DNA of 64,000 nt. Source: an uncultured Clostridia bacterium. Its GTDB lineage: Bacteria; Bacillota; Clostridia; Christensenellales; Aristaeellaceae. Below, piece after piece: positions 24,063 to 32,648 of this stretch (position 1 is its first letter; the number at the start of each line of letters is the position of its first letter). The notes beneath the pieces are model-generated. The model saw only the letters and a list, made by a program, of their open reading frames with translations, was not told the origin of the DNA and searched no databases. The stretch spans positions 151,308 to 215,307 of the forward strand of contig CAKULG010000002.1 in the NCBI GenBank assembly GCA_934667105.1. Direction: 5' to 3'. The translations under genes were made by a program, and so were the position numbers.

Positions 24063-24986
24063 TCATGCTTCCGTCCGTTCGATGCTCAGCCAGGTTTCGT
24101 AGCGGCGGGTTTCCCCGGGGGCGATGCTGTCAAAGCCCGTTTTCTCCCGGGGAAAGGGCGCGTTGGGGCAATTGGAAAGCCAGGACTGGGGCTCCACGCA
24201 CAGGGCCTTGCCCGGCCCGCCGTGATACACCATCCAATACCTGAAGCTTTCCCCCGCCCGATAACGCACAGCAAGGCCGCGTTTCCGATCGGTCAGGCGC
24301 ATTTCATGGCGCGCACCCATTTGGAAAAGACGGCTGACGGCTTGATCGCAGGGCTGATACGTTCCCTGCGCCAGGGCCTGACGGTCGGGGTATTCCGTGA
24401 AAACGCTGCCATCGGGCAGATAATTCCGCATATTGCGGCCGTACTCCCTTTGGGTGTCCAGCGTGAGAAAAATATCCTCCGCCCGGCCCTCCGGCGCAAA
24501 GGGCGCACGGAAGGCGGTGTGGAAGCCCAGCGCCACGGGCATATCCGCATCCGAAAGATTGGTGAAGGACGTTTCCTGGCGCAATCCATCCGGGGAGAGC
24601 GACCAATCCAGCGTCAGGGAAAAAGCGTGGGGAAAGGAAAGATAGGGCTGCTCCACCGTGGCGCGATAGCCCAGGCGAACGCCCCCCTCCCCTTGCGATA
24701 GCACCTGGAAGGGCGTTTTATACAGTTCGCCGTGCAGGAAGCAGCCTGTGGCCGGCTCGTTCACGGGGAATGAATAGCGCCGTCCCTGAAAAGTGAATTC
24801 CGCGCCTGAAATCCGGTTGGGCGGAAAAAGCAGGGGCGTACCGAAAAAGAAGGGGGTTTGCGCCAGTTCTTCTTCGGTTTTCGGGGTGCAGAGCGCTTCC
24901 GCCCCCCACCGGGAAAGGCGGAGGCACGCTCCGCCCCTCTCCGGCGCAATCCAGGCGGTGTAGCCGCCCGCATGCAATTCCAGCAT
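24063..24986 (-). CDS. Aldose 1-epimerase-like protein (galactose mutarotase fold)
   Basis: 307 residues. The mutarotase fold is suggested by LLFPPNRISGAEFTFQGRRY near the start, GCFLHGELYKTPFQVL (catalytic-type His), GFHTAFRAPF and the C-terminal GGPGKALCVEPQSWLSNCPNAP (a Glu in the position of the catalytic base). These proteins interconvert sugar anomers or bind modified sugars. It starts 10 bases after the DUF5107-TPR gene, so both act in the same sugar pathway. True substrate unknown. Confidence 0.75.
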   Translation of the reverse strand: MLELHAGGYTAWIAPERGGACLRLSRWGAEALCTPKTEEELAQTPFFFGTPLLFPPNRISGAEFTFQGRRYSFPVNEPATGCFLHGELYKTPFQVLSQGEGGVRLGYRATVEQPYLSFPHAFSLTLDWSLSPDGLRQETSFTNLSDADMPVALGFHTAFRAPFAPEGRAEDIFLTLDTQREYGRNMRNYLPDGSVFTEYPDRQALAQGTYQPCDQAVSRLFQMGARHEMRLTDRKRGLAVRYRAGESFRYWMVYHGGPGKALCVEPQSWLSNCPNAPFPREKTGFDSIAPGETRRYETWLSIERTEA

Positions 24987-24996
24987 ATTTTTCTCC

Positions 24997-27900
24997 TTAC
25001 AAAATCCCCAGCATCTGGAAGAAGGCCAAGGGCGTGCCGTAGGGATCCAGCGCCCGCAGCTGGGCCAGCGTTTCCGCCTTTTCCGCCTGCATGCCCAGGC
25101 CGTCCTCCGCCAGGGCGCGAATCAGCAGCGCGGGAATGGTGTTCTGCCGCTGGATGTTCAATTCAAAGGGCAGCGGGGAGGGCATACCCACGCCGAAATA
25201 GCCGTACAAATCGGCGTTATCCAGCTTATCCTGGGCAAAGGCGCGCATGGCCTCGAACAGATCCTTGGCCTCCTGGCCGCGGCCCAGCTTTTCCAGGGCC
25301 TTGCCCGCAAAATAGCTGATTTCGCTGATGTGCTTGGGCTGATTGGCCGCTTCCTCCCAGGCCTGCTTCGCGCCCTCTTCGTTCCCCTGGCTTTCCAGCA
25401 GCAGTCCGGTGTAGTAATAGATATTGCCCTCCTGGGCGCTGTAATGGCGGCCCTCGCCGTAATTGGCGGGGAACGTAAGCGCCTGCTTATACCATTCCAG
25501 CGCCTGAACTGGCTTGCCCTGGGCTTCCGCCTCCCGGCCAAGCAGGGTGTACAGCCAGCCGTGATGGCGGGTCAGCTTGCCCTCGCCGCCCTCGTAAATA
25601 TTGAAGCGCTTGGAAAGCAGCAGTTCCCGGGCCTCCTGAAGGCGGCCCACCTGGGTGAGCAGAATGCCCATTTCCAGATAGCAGTCGTCCCGCTCCCGGG
25701 CCTGCTCCCGGTGCGTCTCCAGCAGGCGCAGCCGCTCCTCGGGAGAAATTTCGATGTTCTTATACAATTGCAGCAGCTCATAGAGAATGCGCGCGTTATC
25801 CGGGGCCAGGGCCAGCGCCTGCTCCAGCAGCGCCCGGGCCTTTTCCGGCTGATGCAGATGATCGAAATACGCCTGGGCCAGATTGCGGCAGGTGAAGGCG
25901 TCCTGGGGCATCAGGGCGCGGGCCTTTTCCCAGGCGTCCGCCGCTTTTTGATAATTCATCCGGTCGTAATACAGGCAGCCCAGCAGATACTGCGCCTGGC
26001 CGTTTTCCACATCCAGGGCGGGAATATCCTCCAGCCGGTTGGGGAAGCAATAGCGCATCTCCCCCGCTTCCGGCGCCTCGCCCGTCAGGCGGGAAAGGTG
26101 CAGCCGCAGCAGCATGCTGGGCTTTTCGCACAGCCGCAGGCAATCGGCCGCTTCCTCCCGCAGGCCCGCCCGCTCAAATTGCAGCGCCGCGTCCAGGCAA
26201 TCCTCGGGCCGATGCAGAATATACGCCTCCACCGGCTTTTCCGTCAGGAAATAGCGGGCGAAGCGGGCGGCGGCGTCCTGGGGCGCTTCCCGAAGCACGG
26301 CCTCGATCGTTTCCACATCCCGGGTGAGATAGCCCAGCAGCGTGCGGGCGGCGAAATGCCGGGCGTTGGTAACCAGGCATTCCCGCAGCTCCCGAACCGC
26401 TTCGTCCGTATCCCCGTTCAGCGCGTCCAGGCAGGCCATTTCATACAGCGCCGGGGAACGCCAGGCGTATTGCCACGCCGCGTCGGCATACAGGGCGTAG
26501 GCCTCCTTCAGCCTCCCTTCCAGGCGGTAAAGCCGGGCCAACAGATACAGGCTTTCCACGTCGCCGGGGTTGTCGTTGCGCATTTTTATGCGCTCCACCG
26601 CCGCCTTCAAATGCGCCTCCGCGCCCGCATAATCCCCGCGCTCGGTGAGCAGGCGGCCCATTTCCAGGTTGCAGCGGTAATCCTTGGGTTCCCGGCGCAG
26701 CGCCTCCATGAAATAGGCCTCGGGCTCGTAGGTATGATGCTTATACTGCACCAGATGCGCGCCGTGGAGATACAATTCCTCCACGCTTTCCACATCCTTG
26801 GGCCGGGGCGGAATGGCGCGGGCCTTGGGGGGCTGGCGCTTGCCCTTTTCCACCGGCTGATAGCGCAGCAGCACCGCTCCGGAATCATCCAGCAGCGTAA
26901 CCACGCAATCTGTTTCCTTCGCGCCCTGGGGAAGCGCAGCCTCGCCCTGAAGCAGCTTTTCGGGGCTGATTTCGCCGCTGACGCTCAGCAGCTCCTCCTC
27001 CCCGCACAGCAGCGTCAGGAACGCCTGCTTGTGCGGCGCGGTGGTCACGGCGGCGGCCTTGATTTTCCCGTCCTTGATTTCAAAGGAAAGCGCGCCGTTG
27101 CGGTTGGCGTTTTTCGGCTCGCCAATGCCCCGGATGGGGAACCAGATCTGGGTAAATTCCCGGGTTTCGCCGGGCATAATCCAGGTGAAATCCGGCTGGT
27201 TATCGGTATACGCACCCGTCATCAATTCGATATACCGGTCGCCGTTGTCCGTCAGGTTGGCGCACCAGGCCCGGCCGAAGGGGCCGTCGCCCCAGGTCCA
27301 CATTTTTTTGCCGGGGCTCACCCGGTGATCGCTGACGGTAACGGTGCCCGCCTGAGCGGCGAAATCATAGCCGCCCACGAAATCCATATCGCTCTGCCCC
27401 TTGGAAACCATCACCGAGGAGGGCAGCTTCACAGCGGGGAACCAGGTCACATCCGTGCCCTCGCCGTAATCAAAGGGCCGGGCGGTGTGATACACGCCCT
27501 TCATCACCGGGAAGGAAATCACGGCCCGGCGGTCATGATCGTTGCCCCATTCCACATCCGGGGGGAAGCAGGCCTTGTACTGATCGTGCACCCGCACGGC
27601 CAGATTATTCCACCACATGAAGGGCAGGGGCTTATCCGTTCGGTTATACACGGTGGCCTTGGCCTCCACCACGGAGGAGCCAGGGTACACCGTCACGGCC
27701 ACCTGGCCGCGCATGCGCTGGAAGGGATCGGCCTCGCCCATCACGCAGGTTTTGGAGCCGTCCTTGTTTTCCCGCAGCGTGGCCTCCAGGGGCATAAAGG
27801 TGGTGGGGCGGTGATGCTGGGGCCAGTTGAATTCCACGCCGCCCGACACCCAGGGCCCCGCCAGGCCCACCATGGCGGGCTTGATTACGGTGTTCTGATA

Positions 27901-28176
27901 AATAAATTCGTAGCCGTTATGCAGATCCTTCGCGCCGTGAATTTTGCCGCCCAGTTGGGGCAGCAGCGTCACCTCGATATGCTCGTTGCGCAGCACCACG
28001 GCGTCCCACGCCTTATCCACCGGTGCGTTGGAAAGCCGATCGGAATACGGGATGGGATAGACGCGGCCCGTGGCCCCCTGATACGCCTTTTTTTCAAAAA
28101 ACATGGGCAGTTCCAGGGGCGCGGCGGGCTCATAGGTGGGGATATGCAGCGAAATGCGCTTCATTTCAACAGCCAT
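24997..28176 (-). CDS. DUF5107 domain protein with C-terminal TPR array
   Basis: 1059 residues. The N-terminal 400 residues form a DUF5107 domain with a mutarotase-like beta fold (VTLLPQLGGKIHGAKDLHNGYEF; GLAGPWVSGGVEFNWPQHH; MWWNNLAVRVHDQYKACFPP). From about residue 490 the chain is a long series of TPR repeats, for example EPKDYRCNLEMGRLLTERGD and ALMPQDAFTCRNLAQAYFDH. No signal peptide. DUF5107 proteins are widespread beside glycosidases and transporters in gut bacteria; a role in recognising or epimerising a glycan is inferred only. The ATG at 28176 follows GAGGAGGAA. Second gene of a unit headed by a PBP-type regulator. Confidence 0.85.
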   Translation of the reverse strand: MAVEMKRISLHIPTYEPAAPLELPMFFEKKAYQGATGRVYPIPYSDRLSNAPVDKAWDAVVLRNEHIEVTLLPQLGGKIHGAKDLHNGYEFIYQNTVIKPAMVGLAGPWVSGGVEFNWPQHHRPTTFMPLEATLRENKDGSKTCVMGEADPFQRMRGQVAVTVYPGSSVVEAKATVYNRTDKPLPFMWWNNLAVRVHDQYKACFPPDVEWGNDHDRRAVISFPVMKGVYHTARPFDYGEGTDVTWFPAVKLPSSVMVSKGQSDMDFVGGYDFAAQAGTVTVSDHRVSPGKKMWTWGDGPFGRAWCANLTDNGDRYIELMTGAYTDNQPDFTWIMPGETREFTQIWFPIRGIGEPKNANRNGALSFEIKDGKIKAAAVTTAPHKQAFLTLLCGEEELLSVSGEISPEKLLQGEAALPQGAKETDCVVTLLDDSGAVLLRYQPVEKGKRQPPKARAIPPRPKDVESVEELYLHGAHLVQYKHHTYEPEAYFMEALRREPKDYRCNLEMGRLLTERGDYAGAEAHLKAAVERIKMRNDNPGDVESLYLLARLYRLEGRLKEAYALYADAAWQYAWRSPALYEMACLDALNGDTDEAVRELRECLVTNARHFAARTLLGYLTRDVETIEAVLREAPQDAAARFARYFLTEKPVEAYILHRPEDCLDAALQFERAGLREEAADCLRLCEKPSMLLRLHLSRLTGEAPEAGEMRYCFPNRLEDIPALDVENGQAQYLLGCLYYDRMNYQKAADAWEKARALMPQDAFTCRNLAQAYFDHLHQPEKARALLEQALALAPDNARILYELLQLYKNIEISPEERLRLLETHREQARERDDCYLEMGILLTQVGRLQEARELLLSKRFNIYEGGEGKLTRHHGWLYTLLGREAEAQGKPVQALEWYKQALTFPANYGEGRHYSAQEGNIYYYTGLLLESQGNEEGAKQAWEEAANQPKHISEISYFAGKALEKLGRGQEAKDLFEAMRAFAQDKLDNADLYGYFGVGMPSPLPFELNIQRQNTIPALLIRALAEDGLGMQAEKAETLAQLRALDPYGTPLAFFQMLGIL

Positions 28177-28324
28177 TTGAACGTTTCCTCCTCTTTCTTG
28201 CGCTGGTATATTTTCTGCGCTTATTATAGCAAGAGAAAACGCCCGGGCACAATACAAGAAATTCCCGGGCGCGGCGGAAAAAATTTTAATTGACTGCTTC
28301 TCAGATAAATAGTATAATTAAAAA

Positions 28325-29452
28325 TTATGTTTCCGGAATATTTTCCATCTGCAATTGAGAAAGAATCAGCGAAAGCAGCGTTTCCTTGTGATCGCACTGG
28401 GCCAATTCCAGCATGCGCTTCACCCGGTATTTAACGGCGTTTTCCGAGGTATAATGCGTTTCGGCCATCAGGCGGTAGGAATCGCCCCGGGCCAGGCCCC
28501 GAAGAATGGCGAAATCAATGGGCAGGCAATGGGCGATCAGGTTTTCCAGGCGGAAAATCCGCTCCACATCCGCATCGGCGTAAAAGCTGCGCTGCTCAGG
28601 GGGCGCGGCCGGGCCGGAAGCGGCGAGCAGGACATGGGGCGGGAGGCCCAGCTGCTCCCCGCCGGTAACCACCCCCCGCATTTTCACCTGCAAGGAGGTG
28701 ATGGCGGGGTTGCGGCGCAGAATATTATACAGCCGCACCGCATTATGCCCTATATCTTGGAAATTCAGGGCCGCAGTAATAATTCGGGGCCGCGTCAACT
28801 GGGACAGGCGCGTTTCACCAATGCTGGCCAGCCGGAGCTTCTCCGGCACGGGCACCCCCCGGGCCTTCAAATCCCCTTGCAGCTTCAGCGCGATAATATC
28901 ATTGGAGCAAATCACCGCGTCGAATTCATCGATTCGCTGATAAAGCTGCTGGCAGGCCCGGCTTAAATCCCCCAGATTTTCAAAAATCGCCGAGGGCCGA
29001 TCCTGCTTATCCCGCAGATAATCGACATAAGCCTGCCGCTTGGTCAGATCGTTAATGGAATTGGGATGCACGCCGAAAAGCGCCACCCGGGCGCGGCCCA
29101 TTTGCTCCAAATACCAGAACAGATCGAAGATCGCCTGGTGGTAATCCAGGGAAATGGCGCTGGCCTCCAAATGCGCGTCCGGCGGTGCGGAGGCGGTCAT
29201 CAACCCGTGAATGCCCAGGGCGTTCAGGGCGCGGGCTGCATCCGTCATCCAATTCACCAGCGAACCTACCAGAATCATCAGCGGCCGCTCACTCGCCGCA
29301 ATCCGGCGCAGCGCCGCCGCGTCCCCCGCAGGAATTTCCTCCACCACGCCCTTTCCCCGCGCCGCCTCCTGGCGAATGCCCTGCACGCATTGCTCGCACC
29401 AATGCGTGCCCGCGTATTCGGGCTCGATCATCATGAAATACTGGGTGCTCAT
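28325..29452 (-). CDS. Transcriptional regulator with periplasmic-binding-type sensor and C-terminal HTH
   Basis: 375 residues. Residues 1-270 fold like the LacI/RbsB sugar-sensing domain (FDAVICSNDIIALKLQGDLKARG; VPVPEKLRLASIGETRLSQL), but the usual N-terminal LacI helix-turn-helix is absent: the protein begins directly with the sensor strand. Instead residues about 318-365 (LARGDSYRLMAETHYTSENAVKYRVKRML) form a helix-turn-helix at the C-terminus, similar to LuxR-type. It probably binds a sugar and controls the downstream DUF5107 and epimerase genes. Confidence 0.7.
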   Translation of the reverse strand: MSTQYFMMIEPEYAGTHWCEQCVQGIRQEAARGKGVVEEIPAGDAAALRRIAASERPLMILVGSLVNWMTDAARALNALGIHGLMTASAPPDAHLEASAISLDYHQAIFDLFWYLEQMGRARVALFGVHPNSINDLTKRQAYVDYLRDKQDRPSAIFENLGDLSRACQQLYQRIDEFDAVICSNDIIALKLQGDLKARGVPVPEKLRLASIGETRLSQLTRPRIITAALNFQDIGHNAVRLYNILRRNPAITSLQVKMRGVVTGGEQLGLPPHVLLAASGPAAPPEQRSFYADADVERIFRLENLIAHCLPIDFAILRGLARGDSYRLMAETHYTSENAVKYRVKRMLELAQCDHKETLLSLILSQLQMENIPET

Positions 29453-29569
29453 CGCCTGCGCCTCCGCCCCTTGATCTATTTTTATTTTACCACAGGGCGC
29501 GGAGAATTGTCAAAGCGCCGCCCGACGAATAAATGAATGCACGGCGGAAGGCCGGGCCGCCTTTCCGAC

Positions 29570-29598
29570 TTGACAAGGAGAAAAACATGGGTTATAAT
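29570..29598 (+). promoter_or_regulatory. Promoter of tRNA-Leu(CAA)
   Basis: TTGACA at 29570-29575 and TATAAT at 29593-29598 with 17 bases between them, a perfect consensus promoter, 48 bases before the tRNA. Confidence 0.9.
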
Positions 29599-29646
29599 AA
29601 TGTTGTTGCGGATATGCAGAAGCGCTTTTCCTCAACAGCTAAAAAT

Positions 29647-29734
29647 GCCGGTGTGTTGGAATTGGCAGACGAGGCGGACTCAAAATCCGTTGGGCTAATA
29701 ACCCGTGCGGGTTCGACCCCCGCCACCGGCACCA
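29647..29734 (+). tRNA. tRNA-Leu (anticodon CAA)
   Basis: GCCGGTG at the 5-prime end pairs with CACCGGC, followed by A and an encoded CCA. The anticodon loop is CTCAAAA, giving CAA, which reads UUG. A long variable arm (GGGCTAATAACCC) marks a class II tRNA. The T arm is GCGGG TTCGACC CCCGC. A terminator follows. Confidence 0.95.
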
Positions 29735-29744
29735 CACCTTGAAG

Positions 29745-29785
29745 GCTCGCAAACCCTTGATACAACTGGGTTTTCGGGCTTTTTT
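29745..29785 (+). terminator. Terminator after tRNA-Leu(CAA)
   Basis: GCTCGCAAACCC pairs with GGGTTTTCGGGC with one mismatch, followed by TTTTTT. Confidence 0.8.
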
Positions 29786-29852
29786 GTGTTCTGTTTTTTA
29801 AATAGACCTCCGCGAATTTAGCGAGCACCGCTTCACCGGCACAGCCGATCAT

Positions 29853-30120
29853 TCAGCCCGAGAGCGTTGCCGTAATGCTTTTAATGTTGCAGCCGTATTC
29901 CTCAGAAATCAGTCCATACAGGACAACTCCGCCGATCTTGTCTACAACAGAACCGTCTTGTTTATTCCCGGCCATTCCCGATTCATAAGTCGTTCCATAT
30001 GCTTCAACAGCTTTGTTGCGAGCCGCGCCTGCTGCAAATAAATCTCCCGATTGTCTGCATTGGAAGCATAATATTGCCCGTAATAGTCGCAGACGGCAAT
30101 CTGATAGAAATACAGCTTGC
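29853..30120 (-). pseudogene. Unidentified gene remnant, low GC
   Basis: On the minus strand two overlapping frames look protein-like. One ends KIGGVVLYGLISEEYGCNIK before TAA-type stop near 29855. The other reads YQIAVCDYYGQYYASNADNR and then a stop at 29942-29944. Neither has a start codon in reach, and both break at about 30120, where the sequence joins a short-chain dehydrogenase fragment in the opposite orientation. GC is visibly lower than around it. I cannot name the family. The most likely reading is a foreign or decayed gene piece. Confidence 0.4.
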
Positions 30121-30125
30121 CATTT

Positions 30126-30567
30126 CATCGTGTGCAAATATGTGATTCCGGAGCTGCTCAAGCAGTCCAAGAGCGTGATCCTGAATATGTCCACCACAGG
30201 AGCGCATCGGGGCGAGGACGGATACTTCGGTTATTCCGCCGCCAAGGCCGGGCTGGAAGCCCTGACGAGAAACATCGCGGCGCAATACGGCCGGCAAGGG
30301 CTGCGGGCCAACGCCCTGACCCCGGGGCTGATTCTCTCCGAGGAGTTCGACGCGATGGTCAAGGGCATTCCTGCGGTGCAGCAGGCCTTTCATCGCATTG
30401 ATCGCAACAACCTGCTTTTTGAGGGCCACGGCAGCGGCGAAAATATCGCGGATATCGCGCTGTTTTTGCTCAGCGATCTATCCGGCTATGTGACCGGTCA
30501 ATGCCTGATTGCCGACGGCGGCGCCACCATACATTTTCCCAAGTGGGCGGACGCCCGGGATATTTGA
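30126..30567 (+). pseudogene. SDR family oxidoreductase, 3-prime fragment
   Basis: Only the C-terminal 145 or so residues of a short-chain dehydrogenase remain: SVILNMSTTGAHRGEDGYFG, the catalytic YSAAKAG (Tyr-x-x-x-Lys), RANALTPGLILSEEFDAM and the end QCLIADGGATIHFPKWADA. The N-terminal cofactor motif TGxxxGIG is gone: upstream of 30126 the frame runs into unrelated sequence. It therefore cannot make an active enzyme. It lies 40 bases before a second damaged SDR gene, suggesting an original tandem pair in one operon. Confidence 0.8.
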
Positions 30568-30606
30568 CGCGCAAAGCGATAATAAAAGAAAGAAGGGTTT
30601 TGAATC

Positions 30607-31269
30607 ATGGCGACTTTTGATTTGACGGGAAAAGTAGCGATTGTAACGGGGTCTACCAGCGGTATCGGCATCGGCGTGGCGCGGGTGCTGGCCGCCAACG
30701 GCGCGCATGTGGTGGTCACAGGCCGCCGGGAGGCCCGGGCCAGGAAGTGGTGAACGAGATCGTCAAAAATGGCGGAAAAGCCAGCTTTCATAAATTTGAC
30801 ATCATGGACGAAGCTACCATTAAGGCTCTGATCGAGGATACCGCCCGGGATTTCGGCCATGTGGACATTCTGGTGAACAACGCCGCTTCCGTGGACGCGC
30901 AGGATGGCAACGTGGCCGATCTGACGGCCGAGCAGTGGGATTATATGCTTGACTCCGATCTCAAGAGCGTATTCCTGGTGAGTAAATACGCCATTTTGCA
31001 GATGCAGAAGCAGCATAAGGGCAGCATCATCAACATCGGCTCCACCGCCGGGATCGCCGGAAACCTGGGCTGGAGCGCCTACGGCCCCGCCAAGGCCGGC
31101 GTAGTAAACCTAACCAAGAACATCGCCTATCAGTACGGCAAGGACAACATTCGCTGCAACTGCATCCAGCCCGGCCTGATCGTAACCCCCCAGAACGACG
31201 CGAACGTGCCCGATTTCTTCCGCCAGATTTACCTGGATCTATATTGACGGCGGCTGGACTTCCGTCTGA
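30607..31269 (+). pseudogene. SDR family oxidoreductase with frameshift and internal deletion
   Basis: A good ribosome-binding site (AAGAAAGAAGGG) and ATG at 30607 start FDLTGKVAIVTGSTSGIGIG. The frame breaks near 30735-30745 and stops at 30753, while the next frame continues with VVNEIVKNGGKASFHKFDI, IVNNAAS-type motif (ILVNNAASVDAQDGN), INIGSTAGIAGNLGWSAYGP with the YxxxK site, and QPGLIVTPQNDANVPDFFRQ. The normal last 40 residues are missing, yet the typical end IDGGWTSV and stop appear in another frame at 31243-31269. So one indel and one internal deletion of roughly 100 bases have inactivated it. Confidence 0.85.
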
Positions 31270-31502
31270 CGCGGCTCATCGCCGACGGGAATCGCCGCGC
31301 CGCGTTTTCCCGCCCTCCGCATTTATGAAATATCTAAGCGCCGCGTCTGTTTCATGCGAAATAGACGCGGCGTTCGCTTGTTATCCCCCGCCCAGAAAAC
31401 GTGGGCTGCCACGGCTTTTAGCTTGCGCTTCGCTCCTTCGCTTTCTGTCTGAGGTTCTTTCAAGCCGCCATACTCAATTTTACGAAAATCTGGCGAAAAA
31501 GG

Positions 31503-31531
31503 TTGACAAGCGCTTCGGAATGCGTTATACT
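31503..31531 (+). promoter_or_regulatory. Promoter of tRNA-Leu(GAG)
   Basis: TTGACA at 31503-31508 and TATACT at 31526-31531, spacing 17. The stretch 31270-31500 before it shows no coding or structural signal that I recognise. Confidence 0.88.
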
Positions 31532-31559
31532 GGATAAGCTGTGTGAAAGCGTCAGCAAT

Positions 31560-31644
31560 GCGGCCGTGGCGGAATTGGCATACGCGCACGTTTGAGGGGC
31601 GTGTTCTTAACCGAGTACGAGTTCAAGTCTCGTCGGCCGCACCA
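31560..31644 (+). tRNA. tRNA-Leu (anticodon GAG)
   Basis: GCGGCCG pairs with CGGCCGC, then ACCA encoded. Anticodon stem CACGT/GCGTG with loop TTGAGGG gives GAG, reading CUC and CUU. A long variable arm marks class II. The T arm has GTTCAAGTC. Confidence 0.95.
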
Positions 31645-31767
31645 TTTATCCGTCTCAAAAGAGGCGGATTTTCTTGTTGTCTTGCAAAGCGGTGCGAAAC
31701 GCGGGCCGAAGAAGCCCCGTATCGCGCCGTTTTTTTCTGCATTTGCCATACGGATTTCTGCAAAAAG

Positions 31768-31848
31768 GCGCAGAGGAAGCGTCCCTGGGCCTACAAAGAA
31801 CGCTTCCCCCGCAATGCGTATTTTTTTGTCTTCGCTTTATTCCTGCGT
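31768..31848 (-). repeat. Palindromic intergenic element, copy after the ABC ATPase gene
   Basis: Read on the minus strand: GCGAAGACAAAAAAATACGC, then TTGCGGGGGAAGCGTTCTTTG and an opposing, slightly decayed arm GGGACGCTTCCTCTGCGCC followed by TTTTT; the tail ATCCGTATGGC also matches. It sits between the ATPase stop (31849) and the convergent tRNA-Leu. Nothing else is seen in 31645-31767. Confidence 0.75.
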
Positions 31849-32643
31849 TCAGGAAAGCAGCATACGGTCGTTTTCCAGCTTATCCCCGCTGGCCTTTTCA
31901 AACAGAGCGATCAGATCGTTCCGGTGGAGCGATTGCTTTTCCTCGCCGCTGATTTCCACGGCGATATGGCCCGCGTTCATCATAATCAGCCGGTTGCCCA
32001 GGCGAATGGCGTCGTTCATGTTATGCGTAACCATCAGCGTGGTCAGATGATGCTCGGCGATGAGCCGCCCCGTTAAATCCAGCACCTTGCTCGCCGTGCG
32101 GGGATCCAGGGCGGCGGTATGCTCGTCCAGCAGCAGCAGCTTGGGAGGATTCAGCGTGGCCATCAACAGCGTCAGCGCCTGGCGTTGGCCGCCGGAAAGC
32201 AGGCCCACTTTATCCTCCAGGCGGTTTTCCAGGCCAAGATCCAACTCCCGCAGCAATTCACGATAGCGGCCCCGTTCCGCCCCCGTCACGCCCCAGCGCA
32301 GCCCCCGGCGCTTTCCCCGGCGAAGGGCCATAGCCAGATTTTCCTCAATGTTCATATCGGCGGCGGTGCCCATCATGGGATCCTGAAACACGCGGCCCAG
32401 ATAGGGTGCGCGCTTGAATTCAGGCAGGCGGGTCACGTCCTTGCCGTCCAGCAGAATCTGGCCGCCGTTCAGGGTATATACCCCGGCGATGCAATTGAGC
32501 AGCGTGGATTTTCCCGCGCCGTTGCCGCCGATAACGGTGACAAAATCCCCTTCATCCATGGAGAAGTTCACCTGAGAAAGCGCTTTTTTCTCATTCACAG
32601 TGCCCGGATTGAACACCTTGGTAATATTCTTCATTTGCAGCAT
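31849..32643 (-). CDS. ABC transporter ATP-binding protein, TrpXYZ type
   Basis: 264 residues. Walker A GGNGAGKST (about residues 39-47), Q loop RVFQDPMMGT, signature LLSGGQRQALTLLMA, Walker B LLLLDEHTAALD. The DEH variant is typical of the ATPases that work with TrpX/TrpY-like (COG2984/COG4120) importers. It starts 5 bases after the permease stop, with GGAGG about 12 bases before the ATG. It supplies energy to the permease and binding protein encoded upstream; regulation is through the tyrosine-type T-box at the head of the operon. Confidence 0.9.
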   Translation of the reverse strand: MLQMKNITKVFNPGTVNEKKALSQVNFSMDEGDFVTVIGGNGAGKSTLLNCIAGVYTLNGGQILLDGKDVTRLPEFKRAPYLGRVFQDPMMGTAADMNIEENLAMALRRGKRRGLRWGVTGAERGRYRELLRELDLGLENRLEDKVGLLSGGQRQALTLLMATLNPPKLLLLDEHTAALDPRTASKVLDLTGRLIAEHHLTTLMVTHNMNDAIRLGNRLIMMNAGHIAVEISGEEKQSLHRNDLIALFEKASGDKLENDRMLLS

Positions 32644-32648
32644 TTTCT

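Noticed and set aside
25330..28293. 987-residue plus-strand frame
   Set aside because: Antisense shadow of the DUF5107-TPR gene; no domain, biased composition.
30747..31247. Intact SDR gene starting at the second ATG
   Set aside because: It would lack the cofactor-binding N-terminus, which is present in another frame upstream, and lacks the C-terminal DGG part. It is a frameshifted pseudogene.
29647..31644. Mobile element with integrase between the tRNA genes
   Set aside because: No integrase, transposase or clear direct repeats are visible; only decayed SDR pieces remain.
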